Source of the DNA: Halolamina salifodinae
GTDB taxonomy: Archaea > Halobacteriota > Halobacteria > Halobacteriales > Haloferacaceae
Length of the DNA: 64,000 bases
Direction of reading: 5' to 3'
NCBI RefSeq assembly: GCF_017874235.1
Contig: NZ_JAGGLC010000003.1
Coordinates: 124,001-188,000 of the forward strand
The notes under the pieces are model-generated. The model had not been told where the DNA came from, did not search any database, and saw only the letters and a program-made list of their open reading frames with translations. The stretch's first letter is position 1. Every line of letters begins with the position of its first letter. Shown in pieces: positions 8,239 through 16,315 of this stretch. The position numbers and the translations under genes were made by a program.

Positions 8239-8631
8239 CTACTTCCCGCTAGCGCGGCGGAAGAAGGCGACGGCGGCGCCGAGCAGCGTGAGGTTCTGGA
8301 GGAACGACGTGAGTTCCTCGCCGCGGGAGTCCTCGTCGACGGCCCAGAAGTCGTGCATCAGGGGCGTGACGCCGGCGAAGAAGGCGCCGACGGCGCCCGC
8401 CGAAAGCTTCGGGAGCGTCCAGGACGCAATGCCGAGGCTCCCGCCGAGCAGCAGTCCGCTCGAAGCGGGAACGAGTCGGTCGGCCAGCGGAACGCCCTTC
8501 GCGTCGGCGTAGGCGATGCGTCCCTCGAGGTTCGTGAGGTTCAGTACAGCCAGTGCGGCAAGCCCGCTCGCAAAGAGAAGGCGGCCGAGGAGTGACGGCG
8601 CACGGCCGTCAGTCGTCTCAGTATCAGACAC
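8239..8631 (-). CDS. DoxX-like membrane protein
   Basis: This 130-residue protein has about four hydrophobic segments (LLGRLLFASGLAALAVLNL at the start) and a DoxX-like arrangement, including ADRLVPASSGLLLGGSLGI. The function is unresolved; DoxX proteins are small quinone- or thiosulfate-linked membrane proteins in some species. I chose the GTG at 8631 because the AT-rich box ATTAAAAG (8653-8661) sits about 26 bases upstream, implying a leaderless transcript starting at this codon. A GTG at 8652 would overlap the box. Confidence 0.6.
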   Translation of the reverse strand: MSDTETTDGRAPSLLGRLLFASGLAALAVLNLTNLEGRIAYADAKGVPLADRLVPASSGLLLGGSLGIASWTLPKLSAGAVGAFFAGVTPLMHDFWAVDEDSRGEELTSFLQNLTLLGAAVAFFRRASGK

Positions 8632-8661
8632 AGTAGAGCCGAATCGGTTCACGCTTTTAAT
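8632..8661 (-). promoter_or_regulatory. leaderless promoter of the DoxX-like gene
   Basis: ATTAAAAG at 8653-8661 (minus strand) is the best TATA-like sequence here, and its spacing of about 26 bases decides the GTG start at 8631. Confidence 0.45.
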
Positions 8662-8724
8662 CTCGTCCGTACCGGCCGCCGGCCAGCGAATCAGTCACCT
8701 GCAAAACTGATCAGCGCGAGGACC

Positions 8725-9222
8725 CTACAGTAGGAACTCCTCCTCGCGCTCGGACATGTCGTGGAACGCGTCGGCGGCCTCGACCAGTTCGTCGGCGGTC
8801 GAACTCTCGAAGGAGAACACCTCGATCCGGACGCCCTCGTGGCGCAGGTGCGAGCAGAGACGCGCGAAGTCGCCGTCGCCGCTGACCAGTACCAGGGTAT
8901 CGACCTTCTCGGCCAGCGTCACGGCGTCGAGCACGATACCCACGTCCCAGTCGGCCTTCTGGGAGCCGTCGCCGAACGTCTTGATCTCCTTGATCTTGGT
9001 CTCGAAGCCGATCTCCTCCAGCGCCTCGAAGAAGGACTCCTCGTTGGGCGATTCGGCACGGATCACGTACGCCAGCGCCCGCACGAGTTCGCGGTCCATC
9101 ACCGCCTTGTCCAGCAGGCCGGCGTAGTCGATGTTGCGAGAGTAGAGGCTCTGAGCGGTGTGATAGAGGTTCTGCGCGTCGGCGAGCACCGCGACGCGCT
9201 GGCCCTCGTGAATCTCGGTCAT
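8725..9222 (-). CDS. NYN domain (LabA/DUF88-type) ribonuclease-like protein
   Basis: This 165-residue single-domain protein has the PIN-like NYN fold. The acidic catalytic cluster is visible: Asp15 with Asn18 in LADAQNLY, Asp91 and Asp93 in KADWDVGIVLDA, and Asp116/Asp118 in SGDGDF (114-119). These residues coordinate metal in NYN/LabA proteins, which are predicted endoribonucleases or RNA-processing factors. The length matches stand-alone archaeal LabA-like proteins. It is a single-gene unit facing away from dapA. Confidence 0.82.
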   Translation of the reverse strand: MTEIHEGQRVAVLADAQNLYHTAQSLYSRNIDYAGLLDKAVMDRELVRALAYVIRAESPNEESFFEALEEIGFETKIKEIKTFGDGSQKADWDVGIVLDAVTLAEKVDTLVLVSGDGDFARLCSHLRHEGVRIEVFSFESSTADELVEAADAFHDMSEREEEFLL

Positions 9223-9486
9223 TATGGATTCGTTGCTCGTCTTCGCTTAAAAAGCACCGTCTCGGCCGAGACCGAGCCAGAAACGTTTTGTCCGTTGGCC
9301 ACTCGGTCTCACCCGTGACGCAGACGCTGGGGCTCGGCGGCGCCGCTTCGCGGAAAGCCCCGGCTGTCGCCTCCCGCTGTAGCAAACGCGGGAAACGCTG
9401 ATTTCTCCCGCTCTCGGCCGGTGTCGCGCCCGGTCGCTGGTGGACTCCGGATTGCACCGCGCAGCGACCGCTCCACACCACACCCA
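9223..9486. other. dapA upstream region with two hairpins
   Basis: The 264 bases between the divergent NYN and dapA genes contain no convincing gene. Two inverted repeats are visible: GGGGCT/AGCCCC enclosing GCGGCGCCGC (9329-9361), and GCGGGA/TCCCGC (9388-9411). No good TATA box stands out near the dapA ATG, so the transcript may begin upstream and carry these structures in its leader. Confidence 0.35.
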
Positions 9487-10446
9487 ATGACCACACCGTT
9501 CAGCGGGGTCTTCCCCGCCATGACCACTCCCTTCCGGGAGGACGAGAGTATCGATCACGACCGACTCGCCGCCGACGCCCAGCGCCTCGAAGCCGCCGGC
9601 GTGGACGGCCTCGTCCCCGTCGGCTCCACCGGCGAATCGGCGACGCTGACCCACGACGAACACGCCGAAGTCGTCGAGACCGTTGTCGACGCCGTCGAGG
9701 ACGTGTCCGTCATCGCCGGCGCCGGGTCGAACGCGACTCACGAGGCCGTCAGCCTCGCCGAGGACGCCGAGGAGGCCGGCGCCGACGCCATCCTGCTGAT
9801 TTCGCCGTACTACAACAAGCCCGAGGCCGCGGGCTACCTCGAACACTACCACACCATCGCCGACGCGGTCGATCTGCCACAGATCGTCTACAACGTCCCC
9901 TCGCGAACGGGCCGGAACGTCCCCGTCGACGTGGTCGCCGAACTCGCCGAACACCCGAACGTGCAGGGCTACAAGGCCGCCAGCGGCGACCTCGGCCGTG
10001 TTTCTGAAGTCATCGAGCGCACGCAGGACGAGGAGTTCTCGGTCCTCTCGGGCGACGACGGCCTCACGCTCCCCATCTGCTCGCTGGGCGGGACCGGGAC
10101 CATCAGCGTCGTCGGCAACGTCGAACCCGAGCGCACGGGCGCGCTCGTCGGCGCCGTCGCCGAGAACCAGAGGTTCTCGGCTGCCAACCAGAAATCTTCG
10201 ATTTCTGGTGACGTCGCGGAGGACGACATGGGCCGGGCCCGTGACCTCCACTACGAACTCGCGCCGCTGATCCGCGAACTGTTCACCGAGACCAACCCCA
10301 TTCCGGTGAAGGAGGCCATGGCCATCCGCGAGGATCACCCGCCGCACGTTCGCTCGCCGCTGACGCGCCTCTCCGAGGGGAAGCGTGAGGCGCTGGCCGA
10401 CGCGCTGGCCGACCTCGAGGACGGCACGCCGGAGGTGGACGCCTGA
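9487..10446 (+). CDS. dapA: 4-hydroxy-tetrahydrodipicolinate synthase with hairpin-derived insert
   Basis: DapA condenses pyruvate with aspartate semialdehyde, the first committed step of the diaminopimelate lysine pathway. The 319-residue TIM-barrel protein has the STGES loop (47-51), catalytic Tyr135 (YNVPSRTG) and the Schiff-base Lys163 in GYKAASG. Residues about 226-244, from ENQRFSAANQ through ISGDVA, interrupt a helical region near the C-terminal domain and have no counterpart that I know in DapA. They are encoded by two perfect hairpins (10160-10209), so an element appears to have inserted in frame. The ATG at 9487 is preferred; the frame upstream has no family similarity. Its stop overlaps the dapB start. 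Confidence 0.92.
   Translation: MTTPFSGVFPAMTTPFREDESIDHDRLAADAQRLEAAGVDGLVPVGSTGESATLTHDEHAEVVETVVDAVEDVSVIAGAGSNATHEAVSLAEDAEEAGADAILLISPYYNKPEAAGYLEHYHTIADAVDLPQIVYNVPSRTGRNVPVDVVAELAEHPNVQGYKAASGDLGRVSEVIERTQDEEFSVLSGDDGLTLPICSLGGTGTISVVGNVEPERTGALVGAVAENQRFSAANQKSSISGDVAEDDMGRARDLHYELAPLIRELFTETNPIPVKEAMAIREDHPPHVRSPLTRLSEGKREALADALADLEDGTPEVDA
10160..10213 (+). repeat. tandem-hairpin element E1, in frame inside dapA
   Basis: Two hairpins lie in tandem: CCGAGAACC-AGA-GGTTCTCGG (10160-10180) and ACCAGAAATC-TTC-GATTTCTGGT (10187-10209), separated by CTGCCA. Both stems are perfect and both loops are 3 bases. The reverse complement shares CGTCACCAGAAATC, then GATTTCTGGTTGGC, with element E2 at 32941; only the loop differs. 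The segment is about 54 bases (18 codons) and keeps the reading frame. Confidence 0.75.
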
Positions 10447-11228
10447 TGGCGGTCGAACCGGTCCGCCTCGTCGTCACCGGCGCCACCGGCCGGATGGGCG
10501 AGGAACTCATCGACACCGCGGGCGACCGCTCGGACGTCTCGGTCGTCGCCGCCATTTCGCGAACACCCGGCAACGTCGCCGCCGAAGCCGCGGTCGGCAC
10601 CCACCTCGACGCGACCCTCTCGGACGAGGAGCGCGTCGATGTCGTCGTCGACTTCACCGCCCCCGAGGCGACCGCCGAGTACGCCGAGATCGCTGCCCGG
10701 CACGGCGTCGCGTTCGTCACCGGGACGACCGGGCTGGAGGGCCACGACGCCGACCCGCTGGGCGCGCTCGACGCCGCCAGCGAATCCGTCCCGGTCCTAC
10801 ACGCCAGCAACTTCTCCCGCGGTATTGCCGCCCTTCGAGGGGCGATCCGGGAGGCAGCGGCCTCCCTCCCGGACTACGACGTGGAGGTCACCGAGACTCA
10901 CCACAACGACAAGCGCGACGCCCCAAGCGGCACCGCGCTCACGCTGATCGAGGACGTCGAGAGCGAGCGCCCGGACCTGACGGAGCGCCAGCACGGCCGC
11001 GAGGGCGAGCAGCCACGCGAACCCGGCGAAATCGGTGTCCACGCCCGCCGCGCCGGCGACGTGACCGGCGAGCACGAGGTGCTGTTCGCAGGCAACCGCG
11101 AGACTGTCTCGCTTTCCCACTCCGCGGGCGACCGCGGAGTGTTCGCTGAGGGCGCCCTCGACGCCGCCGCCGCCATCGCCGGTCGCGAGGCCGGCCGCTA
11201 CCAGTTCACTGACCTACTCCGAGACTGA
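10446..11228 (+). CDS. dapB: 4-hydroxy-tetrahydrodipicolinate reductase
   Basis: DapB reduces the DapA product with NAD(P)H. The 260-residue protein has the nucleotide-binding loop VTGATGRMGEEL (about 8-19), the VDFTAPEAT segment, the active-site HASNFSRGI region and the substrate-binding signature ETHHNDKRDAPSGTAL with catalytic His and Lys. The ATG overlaps the dapA stop by one base. A gap of 30 bases follows before dapD. Confidence 0.94.
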   Translation: MAVEPVRLVVTGATGRMGEELIDTAGDRSDVSVVAAISRTPGNVAAEAAVGTHLDATLSDEERVDVVVDFTAPEATAEYAEIAARHGVAFVTGTTGLEGHDADPLGALDAASESVPVLHASNFSRGIAALRGAIREAAASLPDYDVEVTETHHNDKRDAPSGTALTLIEDVESERPDLTERQHGREGEQPREPGEIGVHARRAGDVTGEHEVLFAGNRETVSLSHSAGDRGVFAEGALDAAAAIAGREAGRYQFTDLLRD

Positions 11229-11258
11229 TCCCCTACACAACCTGCCCCAAACCCACCA

Positions 11259-12092
11259 ATGAGCCTCGAAACCGAGATCGCTGACCTGTGGAACCGCTAC
11301 CAGAACGGACTCACCGCCGCCGACGCCGGCACGAGCGAACTGGAGACCCTCGACGCCTTCCTCGCCGCCCTCGAAGCCGGCGAGTACCGCGCCGCCGAGA
11401 AGGTCGGCCCCGCCGACTGGGAGGCCGTCGAGTGGGTCAAGCAGGGCGTCCTGCTCAACTTCGGCCTGCGCGAGACCGAGCCCCGAAGCTACGGCGGCGT
11501 CGACTACTACGACGTGCTCCCGCTCCGTGAGACCGACGACCTCGCGGACCGCGGCGCGCGCAACACGCCCGACGGCACCGTCCTCCGCCCCGGCTCCTAC
11601 CTCGGCGAGGACGTGATCATGATGTCGCCGAGTTTCGTCAACATCGGCGCCTACGTCGACGACGCCGCTCTCGTGGACTCCAACGACGTGGTCGGCTCCT
11701 GCGCCCAGATCGGCGCGGACGTGAAGCTCGGGGCAAACACCCTCATCGGCGGCGTGCTCGAACCCGTCGAGGACGCGCCGGTCGTCGTCGAGGACGGCGT
11801 CTCGCTGGGCGCTGGCTGCCGGGTCACCTCCGGATTCGTCGTCGGCGAGAACTCCGTCGTCGGCGAGAACACCCTCCTGACGCCCCGCATCCCGGTGTAC
11901 GACCTCGTGGAGGAAACCGTCCACTACGGCCGACTGCCGCCGGAGCGCCGCGCGTTCCAGCGCTACGTCGAATCCTCCGTTTCGGACGAGGAGCTAATCC
12001 CGGGCAAGGCCTACAAGCCGGCCGTCGTCGCCACCAGCCTCGAACAGGAGACGCTCGAAGCGACCCAGCGCGAGGGCGCGCTGCGGGAATGA
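11259..12092 (+). CDS. dapD: 2,3,4,5-tetrahydropyridine-2,6-dicarboxylate N-succinyltransferase
   Basis: DapD succinylates tetrahydrodipicolinate, which fixes this operon as the succinylase variant of the pathway. The 277-residue protein has an N-terminal helical domain and a left-handed beta-helix with hexapeptide repeats (RPGSYLGEDVIMMSPSFVNI, then AYVDDAALVDSNDVVGSCAQI and GANTLIGGVLEP). The stop overlaps the lysA start (ATGA). Confidence 0.93.
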   Translation: MSLETEIADLWNRYQNGLTAADAGTSELETLDAFLAALEAGEYRAAEKVGPADWEAVEWVKQGVLLNFGLRETEPRSYGGVDYYDVLPLRETDDLADRGARNTPDGTVLRPGSYLGEDVIMMSPSFVNIGAYVDDAALVDSNDVVGSCAQIGADVKLGANTLIGGVLEPVEDAPVVVEDGVSLGAGCRVTSGFVVGENSVVGENTLLTPRIPVYDLVEETVHYGRLPPERRAFQRYVESSVSDEELIPGKAYKPAVVATSLEQETLEATQREGALRE

Positions 12093-13402
12093 GCGCCGAC
12101 GAGGGCGACGGATCGGCCGACGACCGCGCCGCCGCCGAAGGCGGGCCGACAGTCCGCCGACTCGCGGACTGGGACCGCAAGACGCTCCGTAGTCTCGCCG
12201 ACGAGCACGGGACGCCGCTGTACGTGTTCGACCCGGCGCGAGTCCGCGAGAACTGTCGCCGCCTCGAGAACGCGTTCCCCGACGCCGAGATCCAGTACGC
12301 CGCGAAGGCCCACACGGCCCGGGAAACCCTCCAGACAGCCCACGACGAGGGGCTGGCCATCGAGTGTGCCTCCGCCGGGGAGGTCCGGCGCGCGCTCCGG
12401 GCCGGAATCCCCGGCCAACACGTCACCTACACCGCAGTCAATCCGCCCGCGGCGGATCTGGACTACGTCGTCGACGCATGGCGCGAGCACCCCGACCTTA
12501 CCATCACCGCCGGCGCCGCGGACACCATCGACCGCCTCGAAGAGCGGGGCTTCGACGGCCGCCTGCGTCTGCGGATCAACCCCGGCGTCGGCGCCGGCCA
12601 CCACGAGAAGGTGGTAACTGGGGGTCACCCGAAGTTCGGCGCCGGCCTCGACCGAGCGCCGGATCTCGCGGCCCGGATCGCCGAGTCGTTCGCGTTCGCG
12701 GGCATCCACGCCCACGCTGGCTCCGGAATCTCGGGCGACGACCTCGAAGACCACCGCGAACTGGTTCGCCGGATGGGCGACCTCGCCCGCGACCTCGAGT
12801 CCTCCGGCATCCCTGTCGAGACGGTCGACGTGGGTGGTGGCTTCGGCGTCCCGTACCGCGAGGACGCCCCCGCACTGAACCTCGACGCCGTCGCCGACGC
12901 GACCCGAGAAGCCCTGGGGCAGATCGAGGGCCAGTTGGCCATCGAACCCGGGCGCTACGTCGTCGCCGACGCGGGCGTCCTGCTGACCCGGGTGAACACC
13001 GTGAAGGAAGCCCCCGAGATGGTCGTCGGCGGCGTCGACGCCGGGATGACGACGCTGCTGCGACCGGCGATGTACGACGCGTATCACGCGGTTCGGAACC
13101 TTGAGCAGGGAGCGAGCGACCGAGACGCGGTCGGCGTCACCATCGCGGGGCCGGTCTGTGAGACCGCGGATCTGCTCTGTGAGAACCGGCCGCTTCCCCG
13201 GCCTGCGCGCGGTGACCTGCTCGCGGTCGGCAACGCCGGCGCGTACGGCTACGAGATGGCGTCGACGTACAACTCCCGGCCGCGACCCGCCGAGGTCACC
13301 CTCGCTGGCGAGACGCTGCGGCGCGCCGAGACGCTCGCGGACGTGAGCCGCCTCGATGCGCCGGAACCCACAACTCCCCGGAGCCACGAGGACCAGCCAT
13401 GA
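12089..13402 (+). CDS. lysA: diaminopimelate decarboxylase
   Basis: LysA decarboxylates meso-diaminopimelate to lysine using pyridoxal phosphate. This 437-residue alanine-racemase-fold enzyme shows the PLP lysine (YAAKAHT, Lys73), HAHAGSGIS, the glycine loop DVGGGFGVPY, EPGRYVVADAG and the active-site cysteine region GPVCETADLL. A 20-residue acidic N-terminal tail precedes the domain. The enzyme that makes the last product is encoded before dapF and dapE, so operon order is not pathway order. It overlaps dapD and dapF by 4 bases each. Confidence 0.94.
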   Translation: MSADEGDGSADDRAAAEGGPTVRRLADWDRKTLRSLADEHGTPLYVFDPARVRENCRRLENAFPDAEIQYAAKAHTARETLQTAHDEGLAIECASAGEVRRALRAGIPGQHVTYTAVNPPAADLDYVVDAWREHPDLTITAGAADTIDRLEERGFDGRLRLRINPGVGAGHHEKVVTGGHPKFGAGLDRAPDLAARIAESFAFAGIHAHAGSGISGDDLEDHRELVRRMGDLARDLESSGIPVETVDVGGGFGVPYREDAPALNLDAVADATREALGQIEGQLAIEPGRYVVADAGVLLTRVNTVKEAPEMVVGGVDAGMTTLLRPAMYDAYHAVRNLEQGASDRDAVGVTIAGPVCETADLLCENRPLPRPARGDLLAVGNAGAYGYEMASTYNSRPRPAEVTLAGETLRRAETLADVSRLDAPEPTTPRSHEDQP

Positions 13403-14397
13403 CCGAGGTGCCGTTCGAGAAGTACGACGGTGCGGGCAACGACTTCGTCGTGGTCGATTCGGAGGCCGACCCCGTCGAGGACCGCGCGGCGTTCGCCCGG
13501 ATCCACTGCGACCGCGAGGCCGGCGTCGAGAACGCGGCCGGCGCCCGCCACGGCGCCGACGGCGTGCTGTTCCTCTCACTGGACGAGGGCGCCGACCCCG
13601 CCGAAGTGACGATGACGCTCGTCCAGCCTGACGGCTCCATCGCCGAGATGTGTGGCAACGGCGCGCGCTGTGTCGCGGCGTGGGCCGCCGACCGGTCCGG
13701 CCTGTCGACGTTCGACATCGACACGCCCGCTGGCACCCGCCGCGCCGTCGTCGATAGCGACGAGATTGCGGTGGAGATGGGCGAACCGACGTTCGCCCCC
13801 CAAAATGTCCCGCTCGCGGGCGACGACCCCTTGATCGACGCGACGCTCGACGAACTCGCGGACACCCCCGCAGTGGGCCACCGAGTGACCGTCGTGAACA
13901 CCGGCGTTCCCCACGCCGTCGTGTTCGTTAACGACGTGGACGCGGTCGACATCGACGCCGTTGCGCCGCCGATCCGGCACGCCGCGGCGTTCCCGGAGGG
14001 CGCGAACGTGACGTTCGCTTCGGTGAGTGCGGACCGAGCAGGCGCACTCGACGCTGCCCCCGATGGCGACGGCTTCCGCCAGCGCACGTTCGAGCGCGGT
14101 GTCGAGGGCGAGACCCGGGCCTGCGGCACCGGCGCCGTTGCCGTCGCCGCCGCGGCGAAGCGACTCGGCCGACTCCCCGACGGCGCCGCCGACTCGGAGT
14201 GGATCACCGTCTCGCCGCCGGGGGGCGACCTCGGCGTCGCCGTACCGGACGACGAGCCAGCACGGCTTCGCGGCCCGGCCGAGAAGCGCTTCGACGGACA
14301 GCTCTCTGTTCCCGAGGACGACCGTATCGCCGGCGTCACCGGCGAGGCGGCGCTGGGTGCCGACCGGCTGAACGAGGATCCGGGGAGCGAGCGATGA
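13399..14397 (+). CDS. dapF: diaminopimelate epimerase
   Basis: DapF converts LL- to meso-diaminopimelate without cofactor, using two cysteines. Both are present: Cys85 in MCGNGARC and Cys242 in ACGTGAV. The N-terminal FEKYDGAGNDFVVVD also matches. At 332 residues it is longer than bacterial DapF (about 275); the extra length is mostly an acidic C-terminal tail after residue 290 and small loops. The stop overlaps the dapE start (ATGA). Confidence 0.94.
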   Translation: MTEVPFEKYDGAGNDFVVVDSEADPVEDRAAFARIHCDREAGVENAAGARHGADGVLFLSLDEGADPAEVTMTLVQPDGSIAEMCGNGARCVAAWAADRSGLSTFDIDTPAGTRRAVVDSDEIAVEMGEPTFAPQNVPLAGDDPLIDATLDELADTPAVGHRVTVVNTGVPHAVVFVNDVDAVDIDAVAPPIRHAAAFPEGANVTFASVSADRAGALDAAPDGDGFRQRTFERGVEGETRACGTGAVAVAAAAKRLGRLPDGAADSEWITVSPPGGDLGVAVPDDEPARLRGPAEKRFDGQLSVPEDDRIAGVTGEAALGADRLNEDPGSER

Positions 14398-15722
14398 GCT
14401 TCGACCCGGTCGACTTTCTCGAAAACGCGGTACAGGACGACTCCACTGAGGAGGTGAGCGGAACGCGTGACCTCCTGCTCGCGGCACTGCGCGAAGCGGG
14501 CCACGACCCGCACGTCGACGTCGACGAGTGGAACTCGTCTGCTGGCCAGAACGCGCCGCGTTCTGGCGAGGTTGCCAAGAATCGAAGGTTCTCGGCTACC
14601 CGCGGGAAGGCAAAGCCTTCCTGCGACGCCGCCGGGAACGTCCGTGTCAGCCGTGGATCCGGATCGCCACATCTCGTCTTCAACACCCACATCGACACCG
14701 TCGCGCCCCACATACCCTTCGAGCGCGACGACGATGCGGGGCGGATCCGCGGCCGGGGCTCCTGCGACGCGAAGGGCCCGCTCGCCGCGTTGCTCTCGGC
14801 GTTCATCGACGCCGACTGGGACGGCGACGGAACGCTCACGCTCGCGGTCACGCCCGACGAGGAGGTACTCTCGACGGGCGCTCACGCGCTGATGACCGGC
14901 GACATCGCTCCCGGCGGCCCGGGCGAGCCAGGCGCGAATGTCGATCCGCTCCCTGAGGCCGACCCAGCGCCGGACGCCTACATCGTCGGCGAACCGACGG
15001 GGCTGGATGTCTGTACCGCCGCCCGCGGGCGGTTCGAAGGCACAATCGAGATCGAGGGCGTCGCGGCCCACGCCGCCAGTCCCGAGTCGGGGGTCAACGC
15101 CGTCTCCGCCGCCGGGCGACTGCTCGGTGCGCTGGAGACGTTCGACAACGTCGACGCCCACCCGCAGTTGGGCGAGGCGACGCTCGTCCCCACGGGTATC
15201 ACGGGTGGCGAGTCGACGAATCAGGTCCCTGCTGGCTGTGAGATAACGATTGACCGGCGGAGCGTTCCCCCAGAGACCGCTGAGGGGGTCCGCTCGGCGC
15301 TAGCTACCCGCCTCGAGGCGACGCTGGCTGGCGACGCCCCCGAGGGCATCCCCCGGGCCGGCGACGACGCGTCGGTCTCGGTCTCGCTGACCGAGCGCGA
15401 GACGCCGTTTCTGGAAGCGTTCGCGACCGATACCGACGAGCCGGTGGTCTCGGCGCTCGCGGATGCTGCGAAGCAGGTCGGCGAGGCCCGAGAACTCGGC
15501 GAGCATGGAGCGGTTCGTCCGTTCGGCGCGGCGACGGAGGCATCGTACTTCGCCCCGGCGCCGACGGTGGTGTTCGGGCCGGGCCACCTCGCCGACGAGG
15601 AGGGGGCGGTCGCCCACGCCGAGCGCGAGTACGTCGACGTGGCGTCGGTTCGTGCGGCGGCGACGGCCGTTCGCGCGGCGACAGAGCGGCTGTTGGGTGC
15701 CGAGGGCGCGCTCGCGCGCTGA
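14394..15722 (+). CDS. dapE: succinyl-diaminopimelate desuccinylase with hairpin-derived insert
   Basis: DapE removes the succinyl group to give LL-diaminopimelate. This is a 442-residue M20-family zinc enzyme with ligands in NTHIDTV (His99, Asp101), GSCDAKG (Asp125), and catalytic Glu156/Glu157 in TPDEEV. Residues about 47-79, from NSSAGQNAPRSG through KAKPSCDA, split the early DEW...GNV strand region and are not part of the M20 fold as I know it. They are encoded by three consecutive hairpins at 14545-14625. The ATG at 14394 overlaps the dapF stop. It is the last gene of the operon; no N-succinyl-DAP aminotransferase is encoded here. Confidence 0.9.
   Translation: MSFDPVDFLENAVQDDSTEEVSGTRDLLLAALREAGHDPHVDVDEWNSSAGQNAPRSGEVAKNRRFSATRGKAKPSCDAAGNVRVSRGSGSPHLVFNTHIDTVAPHIPFERDDDAGRIRGRGSCDAKGPLAALLSAFIDADWDGDGTLTLAVTPDEEVLSTGAHALMTGDIAPGGPGEPGANVDPLPEADPAPDAYIVGEPTGLDVCTAARGRFEGTIEIEGVAAHAASPESGVNAVSAAGRLLGALETFDNVDAHPQLGEATLVPTGITGGESTNQVPAGCEITIDRRSVPPETAEGVRSALATRLEATLAGDAPEGIPRAGDDASVSVSLTERETPFLEAFATDTDEPVVSALADAAKQVGEARELGEHGAVRPFGAATEASYFAPAPTVVFGPGHLADEEGAVAHAEREYVDVASVRAAATAVRAATERLLGAEGALAR
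14545..14625 (+). repeat. tandem-hairpin element E3, in frame inside dapE
   Basis: Three hairpins follow each other, all with 3-base loops: GCCAGAACGC-GCC-GCGTTCTGGC (14545-14567), CCAAGAATC-GAA-GGTTCTCGG (14575-14595, with two wobble-compatible pairs) and CGCGGGAAGGC-AAA-GCCTTCCTGCG (14601-14625, one G-T). The second shares GGTTCTCGGCT with E1 in dapA and is read in the same frame there (RFSA). The first is a compensatory variant of the E1/E2 stem CCAGAAATC/GATTTCTGG. Confidence 0.72.
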
Positions 15723-15764
15723 CCGGCCACCCGTTTTTTGGCCGAGTACCGCGTTCGCTCGGCT

Positions 15765-16202
15765 ATGGAACCGTCCGTCGACGGCCCACGGCTGGGACGG
15801 CTTGGGGTGCTCGTCGGCGCCTCGACGCTCTCGCTGACCGCGAGTTTCGTCGGGGTCGTCGCGCTCGCCTCCGGGGAGGCCCGGGGCACGACGGCGCGCA
15901 TTCCGGTCTACGTCACGGCGACTGCCGTCGTGTTCGTCGCCGGGGTCGTCCTCTTCGAGGAGTCCCGCCATCGAGGACGAAGCGCACTAATCGGCTCGAC
16001 GCTGGTGGCGGCGGCGACGCTGTTCGTCGCAGGGTTCGGAGGCGAGGGCGTCGTTTACGCGCTCTCGAACCCCGCGGCGGTGTTCGAAGTGCAGCTATTG
16101 GGTTACCTCGTTTCAGCGGCGCTGCTGGGGACTGGCGTGGGCTACTGGACGTGGCGCAACTGGGAGCTGCTCCGCGTCGCGGGCATCGCCGACGCGCTCT
16201 GA
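15765..16202 (+). CDS. four-helix membrane protein
   Basis: This is a 145-residue integral membrane protein of unknown function with four hydrophobic segments: about 15-37, 47-64, 76-92 and 108-128. It lies 42 bases after dapE; a T-rich run TTTTTT at 15734 may end the dap transcript. The ATG at 15765 is the first codon of the part that looks like protein. It is probably a conserved haloarchaeal membrane protein. Confidence 0.6.
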   Translation: MEPSVDGPRLGRLGVLVGASTLSLTASFVGVVALASGEARGTTARIPVYVTATAVVFVAGVVLFEESRHRGRSALIGSTLVAAATLFVAGFGGEGVVYALSNPAAVFEVQLLGYLVSAALLGTGVGYWTWRNWELLRVAGIADAL

Positions 16203-16315
16203 GCGCGCGGTGGAGGAGTCCTGAAACGCCCGAGATTGGCAGAATTTCTGACCCGTGCTGCCCGTGCAGGATTTACTGCGGGTTGCTTATGTGGGTGGCG
16301 CTGATCTGTGGACGT

